From assembly GCA_031841125.1 (NCBI GenBank), contig CM063114.1:5208001-5272000 (forward strand): a stretch of 64,000 bases of DNA. Direction: 5' to 3'. Positions within the stretch are counted from its first letter, which is position 1; each line of letters begins with the position of its first letter. A program made the translations under genes and the position numbers. The stretch comes from Acanthococcus lagerstroemiae. Its lineage: Eukaryota; Arthropoda; Insecta; Hemiptera; Eriococcidae. This document shows, one piece after another, positions 45,487 through 55,279 of this stretch. The notes below the pieces were generated by a model, which searched no databases, had not been told where the DNA came from, and saw only the letters and a list, made by a program, of their open reading frames with translations.

Positions 45487-47004
45487 TTACAAGCTGAGAA
45501 GACCAAGTTGATTCAAGGTAGGCAGTACCCGTTCAATCAAATCTTTCTTATATTTCCAAATACTCGTATCAGCAATAATTGACTTTCCTATACACCGATT
45601 CTTCAGGTTGTGATCACAATAGTGCTGTAACCGGGCTTTATCCGGCGGAATCCAGTACTTCCGATTGTGACCAAAGAGCCGTCGGGGCCTATGATTCCCC
45701 TCAATCTTGACATTTTTGGGTTTACGGAAACATTTCGTATGAACCTGATGGTTCCCTACCGTGTCACTTTGGCTCCTATACACATGCCGCAGCATGTGAA
45801 GGTACGTTGGCACATCCGAGTAGTTCTCAGCTGGCTGCGTATCATCGTCGTGAAACCAAAAATTTTGTACGCAAAATGAACCCGCATATTTTGCTTTAGC
45901 ATCGGATGTGACATTTTTCATCAAATCTTTCCAAGTAGATCCTACCTGCGGTATTATAACTTCGTCTATGTCCATCATCGTCAGGTAGTTATAATTATAC
46001 ATATTCCTGTAAAGACAGTCTTGCAGTCCAACAAATTGGGTGCTCAAGTATTCGCCCCATGAATCCAAATAGATTTTTTGAACGATTGGCAGGTTCGGTT
46101 GATTACCGGGTAACGAATACTGGTGTAACTGTATTTTACCTTCTCGTTCATAGTGCTTCAGAATTTTTGTAACGTTCACGTGAAGGTAATGGTAATAGAG
46201 AAATATTCGATGAGCTCCTAGCAAGTGGACCAATTCGATCCACTCGGCAATTCTGACAGAATAATCCAGACTGATGAAATTGGGCAGCGTGACGCACACA
46301 CCAAAATCTTGTTTCTTCTTTGCTTTATTATAGATCACCTTCAAATGATTTGTTGCTGTATCGCAATACTGCTGGACTATGGATACAGAACCAGGAACCA
46401 AGAGAGCGTCCCTCACTGGTATGGGGCATGTGACCAAATAAATTTCCGTACCGCCGGGCGAATGATTTAAATTGTTAACTATATCCCAGTTATGAATTCT
46501 AACAATCACCGGCCGACGGCGTCCCGGAAACCAAATCTGACAACCTGGTATCTTTTTTCTATTGAAGCGCTGCATAGCAACTAACAGTCTGATGGCGGGC
46601 TTCACATCACTCAGCGAACGATTTTCATAGTAAGCTGCCATTAAGTACCAATGATTCTCTGCCGATAAAAACGACTGCCAATACGAGTTATGGAACAACA
46701 GCCTGAAAGCATCCGGATATGGCGCGCATGTTCGGTTCATTTTGTACTCACTTCTTTTGAAGTTTGTGTCCAAGTAGGCAGATGGTAAATTCGGGATTTC
46801 CTTCAGCGCATCTCGTGGCGTGAAGAACCGCGGACTCTCGATTCGTGGCTTCGCGGTGTACCATTCCAAAGGTATTGGTCCTTGCGGTTCACTCGTCATG
46901 TCGCTAGAAACGATGAAGTATACGTTTATGGAATAAACTGTTATTCCGAGAACTAACAAGCAGATGAAAATTATGAAGTAACGTTTGACAACATGCGGAA
47001 ACAT
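45487..47004 (-). CDS. Glycosyltransferase family 92 protein, copy 2
   Basis: 505 residues, intronless, same layout as copy 1: tail 'MFPHVVKR', membrane anchor about 9-28, stem, GT92 domain about 232-490 with the DxD in 'MMDIDEVIIP' (D345, D347) and all five sequons kept. Substitutions relative to copy 1: S3P, A22T, M26I, I28V, D32V, R42G, E68K, D72N, P80T, T152I, R154G, H178N, N368D, H409Y, E430K, H460Q, I500L. Nine fall in the anchor and proximal stem; only five of 274 are in the catalytic part. It probably makes a functional enzyme of the same specificity in the secretory pathway. Collapse of two alleles into a false tandem cannot be excluded, but the unlike flanks on both sides argue for a real duplicate. 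Confidence 0.93.
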   Translation of the reverse strand: MFPHVVKRYFIIFICLLVLGITVYSINVYFIVSSDMTSEPQGPIPLEWYTAKPRIESPRFFTPRDALKEIPNLPSAYLDTNFKRSEYKMNRTCAPYPDAFRLLFHNSYWQSFLSAENHWYLMAAYYENRSLSDVKPAIRLLVAMQRFNRKKIPGCQIWFPGRRRPVIVRIHNWDIVNNLNHSPGGTEIYLVTCPIPVRDALLVPGSVSIVQQYCDTATNHLKVIYNKAKKKQDFGVCVTLPNFISLDYSVRIAEWIELVHLLGAHRIFLYYHYLHVNVTKILKHYEREGKIQLHQYSLPGNQPNLPIVQKIYLDSWGEYLSTQFVGLQDCLYRNMYNYNYLTMMDIDEVIIPQVGSTWKDLMKNVTSDAKAKYAGSFCVQNFWFHDDDTQPAENYSDVPTYLHMLRHVYRSQSDTVGNHQVHTKCFRKPKNVKIEGNHRPRRLFGHNRKYWIPPDKARLQHYCDHNLKNRCIGKSIIADTSIWKYKKDLIERVLPTLNQLGLLSL

Positions 47005-47098
47005 GACCGGTGATAATTCTGTGGAAGAATTTGAAGCTTATTACTGACTACGAGCCACGAATTTTCGTGACTGTTTCGTCTGTCTTACTTTTTGTAAA

Positions 47099-47175
47099 CG
47101 GTTATCATATATAATATGCTTCGTGTTTCAACCAATAGCGGAAAGTAAACCTTGACTAGATGATAACGGCTATGA
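47099..47175 (-). promoter_or_regulatory. TATA box with adjacent GATA-type sites, GT92 copy 2
   Basis: On the gene strand CATATTATATATGATAACCG, about 95-110 bases upstream of the ATG, with a second GATAA-type site (GCCGTTATCATCTAGTC) at about 47154-47170. Nearly identical to copy 1. Confidence 0.55.
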
Positions 47176-47189
47176 AAGTAAACGTTAAC

Positions 47190-47734
47190 TAATTGATGAA
47201 TTTTGAAATTTTCTTCACGGATTCGTACTTTGCAGGATATGCCTTTTTCCAGCGATGTGCATAAAGACATACCTTTCCATTTAAGATTCCGAAGTTGGTG
47301 GCACGTTACTTCCCATCATAAATGCGAGAGAAAATCTTTCAAGTCCTAAAGAAACTGGACCTTACTGCAGGAAGGTGGAAATTCGTCCGGCAAAAATCCG
47401 CCGATCGGTTCGGGGGAAAAAGGGGGGAGGGATAACTTTTGTGGAACACCCTGACAATAATACCTTTAAAGTGTATTTGGGCGGCATGTAAAAGAAATTA
47501 TCGATGGTCGTCTGCTTCCTTTCTTCTTCCTTCATTTTGGTGATCGCACGTTCGTATGAGTACTGTAAAACCTGTCACGTCCACATCACAATCTTCGATG
47601 CTGAGCAGCTTTTCGGAAAACCCTAAGTGCGTCAATAATCTCTTTTTGTGAGGGGAGGGGTTATGACGAAAACAATTTCGAGTAGTCTCCGCACTTAGTT
47701 ATTCTACGATTCATTTGCTAGATGAAGAGCCTCG
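47190..47734. other. Unassigned DNA
   Basis: No gene seen. It follows the right breakpoint of the GT92 duplicate. Confidence 0.4.
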
Positions 47735-48000
47735 AAAACTTTAATTTTTTCCTGCGATGTCTTCAGCCTGCAATGAAGTCGATGAGTCCTCCAATCCGTC
47801 ATCAATAACTCTGATTATGTCCCGCCTTACTGCTGCTCTGTAGCTGGTTTTGAAGGAGCAAATGATTCCCTGGTCACAGGGTTGCATGATAGATGTTGTG
47901 TTTCTGGCAAGAAGATAACGTTTATGTGCTCGAGGTTCTCATTCACTTCCTGAGCTGTACAGTTGTCCATAGAAAATGCAATATGATGTCGACTTTGAGC
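47735..48000 (-). mobile_element. Tigger/pogo transposase fragment (DDE domain)
   Basis: A minus-strand reading without a start codon gives 'IAFSMDNCTAQEV', 'NVIFLLARNTTSIMQPCDQG' and 'IICSFKTSYRAAVRRDII'. This is the second half of the pogo/Tigger DDE domain: the 'LDNxxxH' Asp, the 'LPPNTTSxxQPMDQG' block with the third catalytic Asp, and the 'SFKxxYR' helix. The His after the first Asp is replaced and 'LPPN' reads 'LARN'. Only about 85 residues remain of a 400-500 residue protein, ending in a stop at about 47740. Dead fragment. Confidence 0.85.
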
Positions 48001-48301
48001 TCTTTATCCCAGGTATAGAGTCAATTTTCAAAAATTTTGTTTAAAAAAAAATTGTTATGTTGTTTACATTGAGCGATTATTTTGTACTGTGCTGTGGTTC
48101 AATTCAGAGAATTTCACCGAACTGTTCTGAGATGGGTCTTGTTTGTAGAGGGAAGAATTTCACCGGCCATCCACTTCAGCTGAGCATGAGCACCAAGTCC
48201 CATTCTCGATCTTAGGTTTCAGTGAACAATAAATGATTCTTGAAGTTTGTATTAATTTCGCCATGAAGTAGCATATTTTGTCAGAACGAGTAGCTAACAA
48301 G

Positions 48302-48591
48302 CAGAGGCGAAACTTGACTTTCAGTTTGGGGGGGGGGAGGGGTGGAGAAGGAAAATTTGCCGACAAATATTTTCTTTTAACTAAAAACTTACCGACAAAA
48401 TTTTCTAAAAATTTGAAAATTCGCTGATTTTTCAATCAAAATATTTTTTAATTGAAAAAAAAGAAAAGAAAAAAGAAATAAACAAACAAACGTACTTAGA
48501 AAATGAAAAATTCAAATAAACAGTTTCAAAATTTGCTGACTGCCTAATTATTGGGGATGTTTCACTCCGCCTCCCCGTAGTTTCGTCCCTG
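48302..48591 (+). mobile_element. hAT-like MITE, left module of the composite
   Basis: 290 bp, CAGAGGCGAAACTTGACTTT to GTAGTTTCGTCCCTG. Inside: TTGCCGACAAA, ATATTTTTTAATTGAAAA and AACAAACAAAC blocks shared with 50456-50775. Confidence 0.75.
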
Positions 48592-49222
48592 CAAATGCAG
48601 ATTGGAACCTTATCCCCCAAGCACTCATATTTGCGTACATGAGCATACCCTATTCTGGGAGGATAAGGTGGAAGGATATTAGGAATACTTGACAGGAACA
48701 CACAACTTCCTTTACACATTGAGGTGGTCGTTGTTCACTCTTGGGTGATATTTTTTTCTGAATTTCCTCTGATTCTTCTCCTAAATTGATTCCAATAAAA
48801 ACAAATCAAATCAAATAAATTAAAAAAAATAAAAAACTACAAAGTTTCCTGTCGATTGGATTAGGGTAATCCGTGCCAGAAGTTCCCTTTCGTTCTCATG
48901 GGAAAAATACATCAAGTTTTGACTTTTGTTCCAGACTAAATTTCCCTCCTCGGACCGTACAGCGTTAGTATCGACTACTCTTATCAGCGACCAAAAGGTG
49001 AAGTTTTTGACACATGTAGCAAAATTTTGGAATCTCGGATGTACGCCTGAATATTCACCAGGACCAAAGACTGTAAATTAAACAACAGAACATTTGCTAT
49101 CTGATTCAACTTGTGACGTTAGAAGATAAGTCTTTTGCTTTTCAACTTCTAGCTTTTAATAAAATGTTCAACTTTCTCAAACTTCAGGCTCCAGGTCAAA
49201 CATAGAATCTAGTAACAACAGA

Positions 49223-50026
49223 TTTCGGGCTGCTCAAAGCAGTGGCGCGCTGTACTTGTTTACAAATGAGTGAGTGAGTGAGTGAATCACCGACTCATTG
49301 GGTGAGTGACGGAGTGAGGAAGTCAATGAATCACTGAGTAAGTGAGTGAATCAATAAATAAGTAAGCGAATGGCTGAGTGAATCACTGACTTATTGAGTG
49401 AGTGATGGATCGAGGAAGTGAAATGAATAAATAAATTAGAGAATTGGTGAATGACTAAGTGAGTGAGTGAATCACGTAGTCACTGAGTAAGTGAGTGAGT
49501 AACTTGGTGAATCATTAAATGAATAAGCGAATGACTGCGTGACTGTGTGAGTCACTGAGTAAGTAATTGAGTAACTGAGGTAATCACTAAATAAGTAAGC
49601 GAATGACTGAGTGAATGAGTGATTCACTGACTTATTGAGTGAGTGACGGAGTGAGGAAGTTAATGAATAATTATATTGTAGAACGAGTGAATAACCAAGT
49701 GAGTGAGTAACTTAATGAATCACTAAATGAGTAAGCGAGTCGCTGAGTAAGTCACTGAGTATTTGAGTAAGTGATTGAGTGAGTGAGTAATCACTGACTC
49801 ATTGAGTGAGTAACGAAGTAACTGAGTGAATAACTCAGTAAATAAGCCAGTGACTGAGTGAATCACTGAGTCACTAAGTAAGTGATTGAGTAACTGTGTG
49901 AATAACTGAATCAGTAAGCGAGTGACTGAGGGAATCACTAAATAAGTAAGCGAATGACTGAGTGAGTGAGTGAATCAGTGACGAAGTGAACATATTTTGG
50001 GCTGCTCAAAGCGGTGACGCGCTATA
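49223..50026 (+). repeat. GAGT-type minisatellite bracketed by direct repeats
   Basis: About 730 bases (49263-49990) of degenerate GAGTGAGTGAATCACTGA-type units built on the tetranucleotide GAGT. Each side is flanked by the same ~31-base sequence: TTCGGGCTGCTCAAAGCAGT at 49224 and TTTGGGCTGCTCAAAGCGGT at 49996. The minus-strand frame at 49723-49938 (Leu/Ser/Thr-rich) is repeat read-through. Confidence 0.85.
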
Positions 50027-50455
50027 GTTATTTATCTTGTAACCCTGATCAAGGAGAATATTTCATTTACAGGCATGCGAAGAAATCTCAAAATATTATG
50101 AAAACGAAAGCGTTTATCGAAAAAATGATTAGGACAAAATTTGTAGTACATTAAATTTTCCTTTTCCATTGAGACCATTTTCATTTCAATCTGATGAATT
50201 CTTCTAAAATATGTAGGGTTTCAATAGTTCCTTTTTTTCACGCACCTAAAATTATAGAGGGCGACTCTTTCGTGCTGGCAGTCCGAATAGTCATTGAGAT
50301 TTGAAATTCAACGTTTTCTACCAACTCTCAGATTTTCGAAATGTCTTCCACATTTCACCTTTGTTTCCACCTTCCGAATAACATTCGATACTCAGCTTGA
50401 AACCCTCTGCTTTTGACTGACTAGTCTCTAACAGGGGTTCAGGGTACGCCATTTT

Positions 50456-50775
50456 CAGAAACGAAATTTGACTTTCAGTTTGATAAGGTGGAGAAGAAAA
50501 ATTTGATTCCTTTGAAAACTAAAAATTCGCCGACAAAATGTTTAAAAAATTAAAAATTTACCAATTTTGTAATCGAAATATTTTTTAATTGAAAAATAAA
50601 ATAAATAAACAAACAAACATGCGTAGAAAATGAAAATTCAAATGAACAGTTTCAAAATTTGCCGACGGTCAAATTATTGGGGGAGAGGGTGTCAAATCAA
50701 CAGTTTTAAAATTTGCCAACTGCCAAATTATTGGAGGGGGTTCAACCTCCCACACCCCCTATAGTTTCGCCCCTG
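50456..50775 (+). mobile_element. hAT-like MITE, right module of the composite
   Basis: 320 bp, CAGAAACGAAATTTGACTTT to ATAGTTTCGCCCCTG, same family and orientation as 48302-48591. It has an extra local duplication of the TTTTAAAATTTGCCAACTGC block. Confidence 0.75.
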
Positions 50776-51189
50776 CTAACAAGCTACATCACCTTAAAAC
50801 CGTTTGTCAAAAATACACTTTTTGGTACCTATAAATTTCAAGATTGAAAGAAGCAGAGGAACTAAAGTCCAGGGTCGTAGTCAGGGGATATGGAGCAGCT
50901 TGCTTCCTTAAACACCTTTCAGAGCTGGCAAATTGGCAGTTTCAGGTACTCAGTTGGTCATGGGTGTTTTTTTATTTTTATTTTAAATTTTGGACATGGA
51001 TTGGTATGCCTTATCTCTGGCCGTCACCTTAATCTGTGCGTCACGTTACAACCGACCGACATTGATGAATGCCGACGCGCACCGAGAATGGACGACTAAC
51101 ACCGAGAATGTTATTATGATGATGTCAGCACGGCACCTATTGAGAGTCGACTGAATGCGTGAATGTTCGCTGTTTGGTAGCTATAACCG

Positions 51190-51689
51190 CAGTGTTGCCA
51201 GACGTCGGCAACTACTAGAAACATACGGCAATTTGAGGTTGATGCGGCAGTTCGGTACCGTACAAAAAAAAATACGGCATGTTGGTTGCAAATTACGGCA
51301 ACACTAAAGAAAATACGGCAATCCGCCAATATTTCGATTTTCCGTGGAAATGGATGGGCAGTAAGGTAGAAACTGAAAAATGGATGATATTTGGGTGCAA
51401 ACCGATTACCGATCTGGAAAATTAGCATGTATATTCGAGTGAACGGACTCTCAGTTTCTTGGAACGTGTTTTCTGAGCAAGTTCTTGTTTGATCATCGTC
51501 CTTCGTCTCATTGTCCCATGAGAGTTCGTGCTTCGGGACCTCAACACTTCTTCAAGAACCAAACAACAGCAAACTTGTCTCTGGACATCATTCAAACACA
51601 TCGCTAAAAAAAAATCTTCAATAATCTTGGGCCAGGTATGGCAATTGTGCCGCGTCCGGTAATTATGACGATGGCATCTGGCAACACTG
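51190..51689. mobile_element. 0.5 kb inverted-repeat element with CAGTGTTGCCAGA ends
   Basis: Left end CAGTGTTGCCAGACGTC; the right end reads CAGTGTTGCCAGATGCCATC in reverse complement. TACGGCAA recurs inside near the left end. The 8-bp flanks do not match, so the target duplication is lost or the ends are imprecise. CAGTGTTGCC ends resemble hAT MITEs. The minus-strand frame 51422-51934, which overlaps it, is unassigned. Confidence 0.55.
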
Positions 51690-52089
51690 GCCATAAGACA
51701 TACCCGTTTACTGATGTATCCGCTTGCAGAGTATAGGTACTCTGTTTTAATTTTTCTACTTAACAGTTCGAAACTTGTCGATTTATTGATTTTTTTTGTT
51801 GTTGTTGGAAAATGTGGATTCCCATCCCTACAGTAAATTTGCTGCGCTATGGCCCTACTAACGTTAGTGCAGTTAACTTGTGGGACGAACAAACTGAACC
51901 CGAAATGTGCGGGCAACTTCTTAAGAATACACACACTAATTAAGTTATTACTTTTAGTAAGTTTAGTAAGTATGGAACATACAGAAAGTTACAGACAAGG
52001 TACTAGGTGTAGCAAAGAACGTCAACTGCTATAATTCTACCTCGCTCTTGTAGCTGTCGGCCGCGATGAACGCAAAGTAAAGAGATATT

Positions 52090-52197
52090 TTATCAGCAAC
52101 AACTTAATTTATCAGGTTCCTGAAAGATATACAGCCTGTACACGTGCACTTTCTTACTTTCGACGTTTTTCAGAGGATTCGCGGATAAGTTATAAAC
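52090..52197 (+). promoter_or_regulatory. Possible promoter of GT92 copy 3 (GATA sites and TATA)
   Basis: TTATCAG occurs at about 52090 and 52109, and GGATAAGTTATAAACG at 52183-52198 puts a GATAAG next to a TATA-like TTATAAAC, about 190-200 bases before the ATG. The GATA-next-to-TATA order parallels the minus-strand copies, although the sequences are otherwise unalike. Upstream ATGs follow in this interval, so the transcription start is uncertain. Confidence 0.35.
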
Positions 52198-52389
52198 GTT
52201 TTGAAACAAGAAGGCATGTATGCGATGGTAGTACTAAAAATGTCAAATTTTATCGCGGTGGCAAGCAACCAACTCGACAGAAAGATAGTTACCGGAGTTT
52301 GCGGCTCGTCTACATCGGGGCTTTGAGTTGACCTTACTAAAAATGAACCAGCCAGTAGGTCTCCTTATTCAGCTCGGTGATCATCGATC

Positions 52390-53925
52390 ATGTCGATAAG
52401 TTTTTCCAGATTCGCCAATTTGAGAACTAAACGTGTTCGCGCGATTGTTATTGGCTTGTTGGTGCTCGGTGTGGTGATCTTCTGTTTCACGCTGATCTTC
52501 TCCATCTCTGAAGACAAGACGGATGAATCGATACCTCTCGAATGGTATACCGCGACCCCACGAATCGACAGACCACGCTTCATTACGCCACAACATGCAT
52601 TCGCGGAAATTCCTAATTTACCGACTGCCTACTTGAACCCGAAGTTCACCAGAGCCAATTACGGTGTGAACGAGACTTGTGCGCTGTATCCGGACGTTTT
52701 TCAGCTGTCATTCCACAACCTGTACTGGCAGTCGCTTTCATTGGGCGCCAATGATTGGTATTTATTCGCAGCGTACTACGAGAATCGCGCCAAGAGTGAC
52801 GTGAAACCGGCGATTCGCGTGTTGGTCGTGGTCGAGCACTTTAACGAGACTGAGAAGCTATTTTGTCAGATTTGGTTTCCGCGGCTCCAGCAACCGGTGA
52901 TCGTTCCAATTAATAAACCAGAAAGGGTCTGGAAATACAGGGTCAATGGTATGGTTGTGATCTCTCTAATCACGTGTCCCATACCAGCCACGCATACTTC
53001 TCTGGTTCCCGATTCGGTATCTCTGGTCGAGCAGGAATGCCATACCGCGAAAAACCATTTGAAGGTGATCTATAATAAAGCGAAGAAGAAACATGATTTT
53101 GCTGTTTGCGTTACAGCTCTCAACTTCATCAGCGTGGATTATTCAATTAGGATTGCGGAATGGATCGAACTGGTCCACTTGCTGGGAGCTGATCAGATAT
53201 TTATGTACTACCAATACCATCACGAGAACGTTTCTAAAGTTTTGAAATACTATGAACGAGAAGGTAAGATACAGTTGCATCGGTATTCGTTGCCCGGTGG
53301 TCAACCGAATCTACCAATCATGCAGAATTTGTATTTAATCGACTGGCGTGCATACCTGACGAGTCAGCTTTTAGGGCTGCAGGACTGTCTGTACAGGAAT
53401 ATGTACAATTACGAATACATGACGACTATGGACATCGATGAAGTCATAATGCCGTTGGTAGAGTCTACCTGGAAAGATTTGATGAAAACCGTCAGACCGC
53501 ATGCTGGCAAACATGCGACAGAGTTTTGCGTGAGAAATTATTGGTTTTACGACGGCAGCAGCTATCCGGCTGAAAACTACTCGGATGTGCCGGCCTACCT
53601 TCATATGCTACGGCATGTGCGTAGGACCCGAGAAGATCGCACTACTGGTAGAAGCGGTTGGCATCCAAAATGTTTCCGAAAACCCGAAAATGTTAAAATT
53701 GAAGGAAATCATAAGCCTTTTCAGCTCTTCGTTGGTCGTACGGTGACCTACTGGATTCCCAAGGGGCAAGCTCGATTACAACATTATTGTGATGATCACT
53801 TGAAAAATCGAGGTATCAATGAAAACATCCAAAGCGTTGATGATACCAATATTTGGAGGTATAAGAAAGCGTTGATTGAAAGATTGCTACCAGCTTTGAA
53901 TACACTCGGTTTCTTGAAATTGTGA
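52390..53925 (+). CDS. Glycosyltransferase family 92 protein, copy 3 (diverged)
   Basis: 511 residues, intronless, type II membrane protein. The basic cytosolic tail is 'RFANLRTKRVR', the membrane anchor spans about 18-38, and the stem opens with 'SIPLEWYTATPRI'. The GT92 domain spans about 236-497, with 'DFAVCVTALNFISVDYSIR', 'EWIELVHLLGADQI' and 'YEREGKIQLH'. These are followed by 'QDCLYRN', the DxD in 'TMDIDEVIMP' (D348, D350) and 'DVPAYLHMLRHV'. By eye about two thirds of residues match the other copies, more in the catalytic core, so it separated well before they duplicated. It lies on the opposite strand, outside the duplicated unit. Expected role: addition of a sugar, probably galactose, to glycans in the Golgi lumen; acceptor unknown. 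The start is the first in-frame ATG, directly ahead of the tail and anchor. A candidate AATAAA lies at about 54435. Confidence 0.93.
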   Translation: MSISFSRFANLRTKRVRAIVIGLLVLGVVIFCFTLIFSISEDKTDESIPLEWYTATPRIDRPRFITPQHAFAEIPNLPTAYLNPKFTRANYGVNETCALYPDVFQLSFHNLYWQSLSLGANDWYLFAAYYENRAKSDVKPAIRVLVVVEHFNETEKLFCQIWFPRLQQPVIVPINKPERVWKYRVNGMVVISLITCPIPATHTSLVPDSVSLVEQECHTAKNHLKVIYNKAKKKHDFAVCVTALNFISVDYSIRIAEWIELVHLLGADQIFMYYQYHHENVSKVLKYYEREGKIQLHRYSLPGGQPNLPIMQNLYLIDWRAYLTSQLLGLQDCLYRNMYNYEYMTTMDIDEVIMPLVESTWKDLMKTVRPHAGKHATEFCVRNYWFYDGSSYPAENYSDVPAYLHMLRHVRRTREDRTTGRSGWHPKCFRKPENVKIEGNHKPFQLFVGRTVTYWIPKGQARLQHYCDDHLKNRGINENIQSVDDTNIWRYKKALIERLLPALNTLGFLKL

Positions 53926-54020
53926 TTGTACGTTTTACTCTGCAACGAATAGTCGAACCGGTAATGGAGATGATGCAGCGTAGAAAGCATCAATAATAGA
54001 ATATCACGATGGTCATTATC

Positions 54021-54181
54021 CAGTGGCATAGCTAAGAGGGAGGCGGGTTGAGAGAGTCTTGACCCCCTTTGTTACTCCATCCAATAGTGATTCTTCTAAT
54101 TTTAGCACCCCTCCAACATACCTTCCCCCTTTCGTCCAAACCAGACCCTCCCCCTTGAACACTAGGTTGGCTATGCCTCTG
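54021..54181. mobile_element. Short hAT-type MITE, family 1, copy 2
   Basis: 161 bp, CAGTGGCATAGCTAAG at the left and, in reverse complement, CAGAGGCATAGCCAACC at the right. The interior (CCCCCTTTCGTCCAAACCAGA) matches 7382-7505. It lies about 95 bases after the GT92 copy 3 stop codon, so it may fall in the 3' untranslated region. Confidence 0.7.
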
Positions 54182-54589
54182 TATATGTATATCAGTGAGT
54201 ATAACTGCTTTATTCAATCAAGATTGGCGAAAAATTTGTTTAGGAAAATTGGGGAGATTTAGTTATTTGATTTTCAGCCTTTTTTGTCATAAGTTATCGA
54301 TGTCTCGGGATTTAACGATTCCCGTTCAACCGAGAAAGCAGGTCACTTATTCAGCCAGTATGTGGATATGTTTACCTCCTCGTACATCTGAAGGGGGTTA
54401 AAATTCGATGAATAGAAGAATTGTTTATTTTTATAATAAAATATTTTCTTTGTGACCAGAAGCAGATATGTAAATAGAAATGGTAGAATAAAGTACTGAA
54501 AGCGGATCAGCGGGTTGTATATCCGAATTAGGTAAGCGCGATGGCGCCGTACCTTTTTTTTTGTATCTTTTTGTACGTGTGTGTAGTGT

Positions 54590-54895
54590 TGTTAAAGAAA
54601 TTCGACTTCGATATTAATTATTAGCCCACTATAATTACTAATTGAAACATTAAATTCATGTGGTCAGTTAATATCTCGAAAAGGACAGCCTCAAATGCTT
54701 TCACAGGGCAAAGCACTTCAGCCTGTAACCGAAAAATTCGACTTCGACTGACAGCAATAGTGTTTCGCTATTGTTAATAGCCGAAACGATAAAATAGATA
54801 AGGTAAAAAAGTTTCAGTCTCTTTTGTAACTCCTAGTACCGGACAGCCTCAGATACTTCAACAAAGCTAATCGCTTGAGCCTGTTAACCGAAAAC
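54590..54895 (+). repeat. Tandem repeat of about 150 bp, two units
   Basis: GGACAGCCTCAAATGCTTTC ... AGCCTGTAACCGAAAA (about 54684-54736) recurs as GGACAGCCTCAGATACTTCA ... AGCCTGTTAACCGAAAA (about 54841-54895). ATTCGACTTCGA also occurs twice. Confidence 0.6.
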
Positions 54896-54981
54896 TAACA
54901 ATAAACCAATGAATCATGATCATGTTTATACCAGGCACTGCAGTACCTGGTAGCCGGCAATAGACCTTAGTCCCATTTCTG

Positions 54982-55259
54982 TTCAGATCTTCATATGGTT
55001 CAAATGTGAGTTTTTTCTTGCGTTCTCGTACGTCGTGTAATTTACCGTGAATGTGAATTTGCGCTCGGGTTTGTGTTGACGCCGGTCCAAGCAGAATTGT
55101 GAAGATTCACAGGTCAGATAACCGTTGGATTTTGCTACTAATTTTACCAACGTTGATCTCGCTTTCTCGTTAGCGCTCGCCCGCGCACTGGCCCCGAGTG
55201 GCAATACGTTGACAGGCTCTGTAATAAGCTGTGCAAATGCTAACTACGTATAATGAACC
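54982..55259. other. Unassigned DNA
   Basis: No gene recognised. The minus-strand frame 54983-55204 is short and has no motif. Confidence 0.4.
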
Positions 55260-55279
55260 CTGCAATATATTCACCGACA

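Larger units (their letters stand above)
44204..47189 (-). repeat. GT92 segmental duplicate 2 (about 3.0 kb)
   Basis: Direct duplicate of 40359-43312. The left breakpoint follows GTGTAGTCTAAAAAAGTTG; on the right, similarity stops after GAAAGTAAACGTTAAC. Same orientation, so unequal exchange or tandem copying is the simplest origin. Confidence 0.9.
48294..50783. mobile_element. Composite hAT-like element, 2.47 kb, 8-bp target duplication
   Basis: The body 48302-50775 begins CAGAGGCGAAACT and ends AGTTTCGCCCCTG, the inverse for 13 bp except one base. The 8-bp flanks are identical: CTAACAAG at 48294-48301 and at 50776-50783. Each end is formed by its own short element in direct orientation (48302-48591 and 50456-50775), both with left and right termini. 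The inner termini (48591 and 50456) have unrelated flanks. So the outer pair was used and the ~1.9 kb between was carried, including a minisatellite. No transposase frame inside. Confidence 0.82.

Noticed and set aside
49723..49938. Leu/Ser/Thr-rich minus-strand frame
   Set aside because: Read-through of the GAGT-type minisatellite.
51422..51934. 170-codon minus-strand frame as a gene
   Set aside because: It overlaps an inverted-repeat element, has no family features, and its residue usage looks untranslated.
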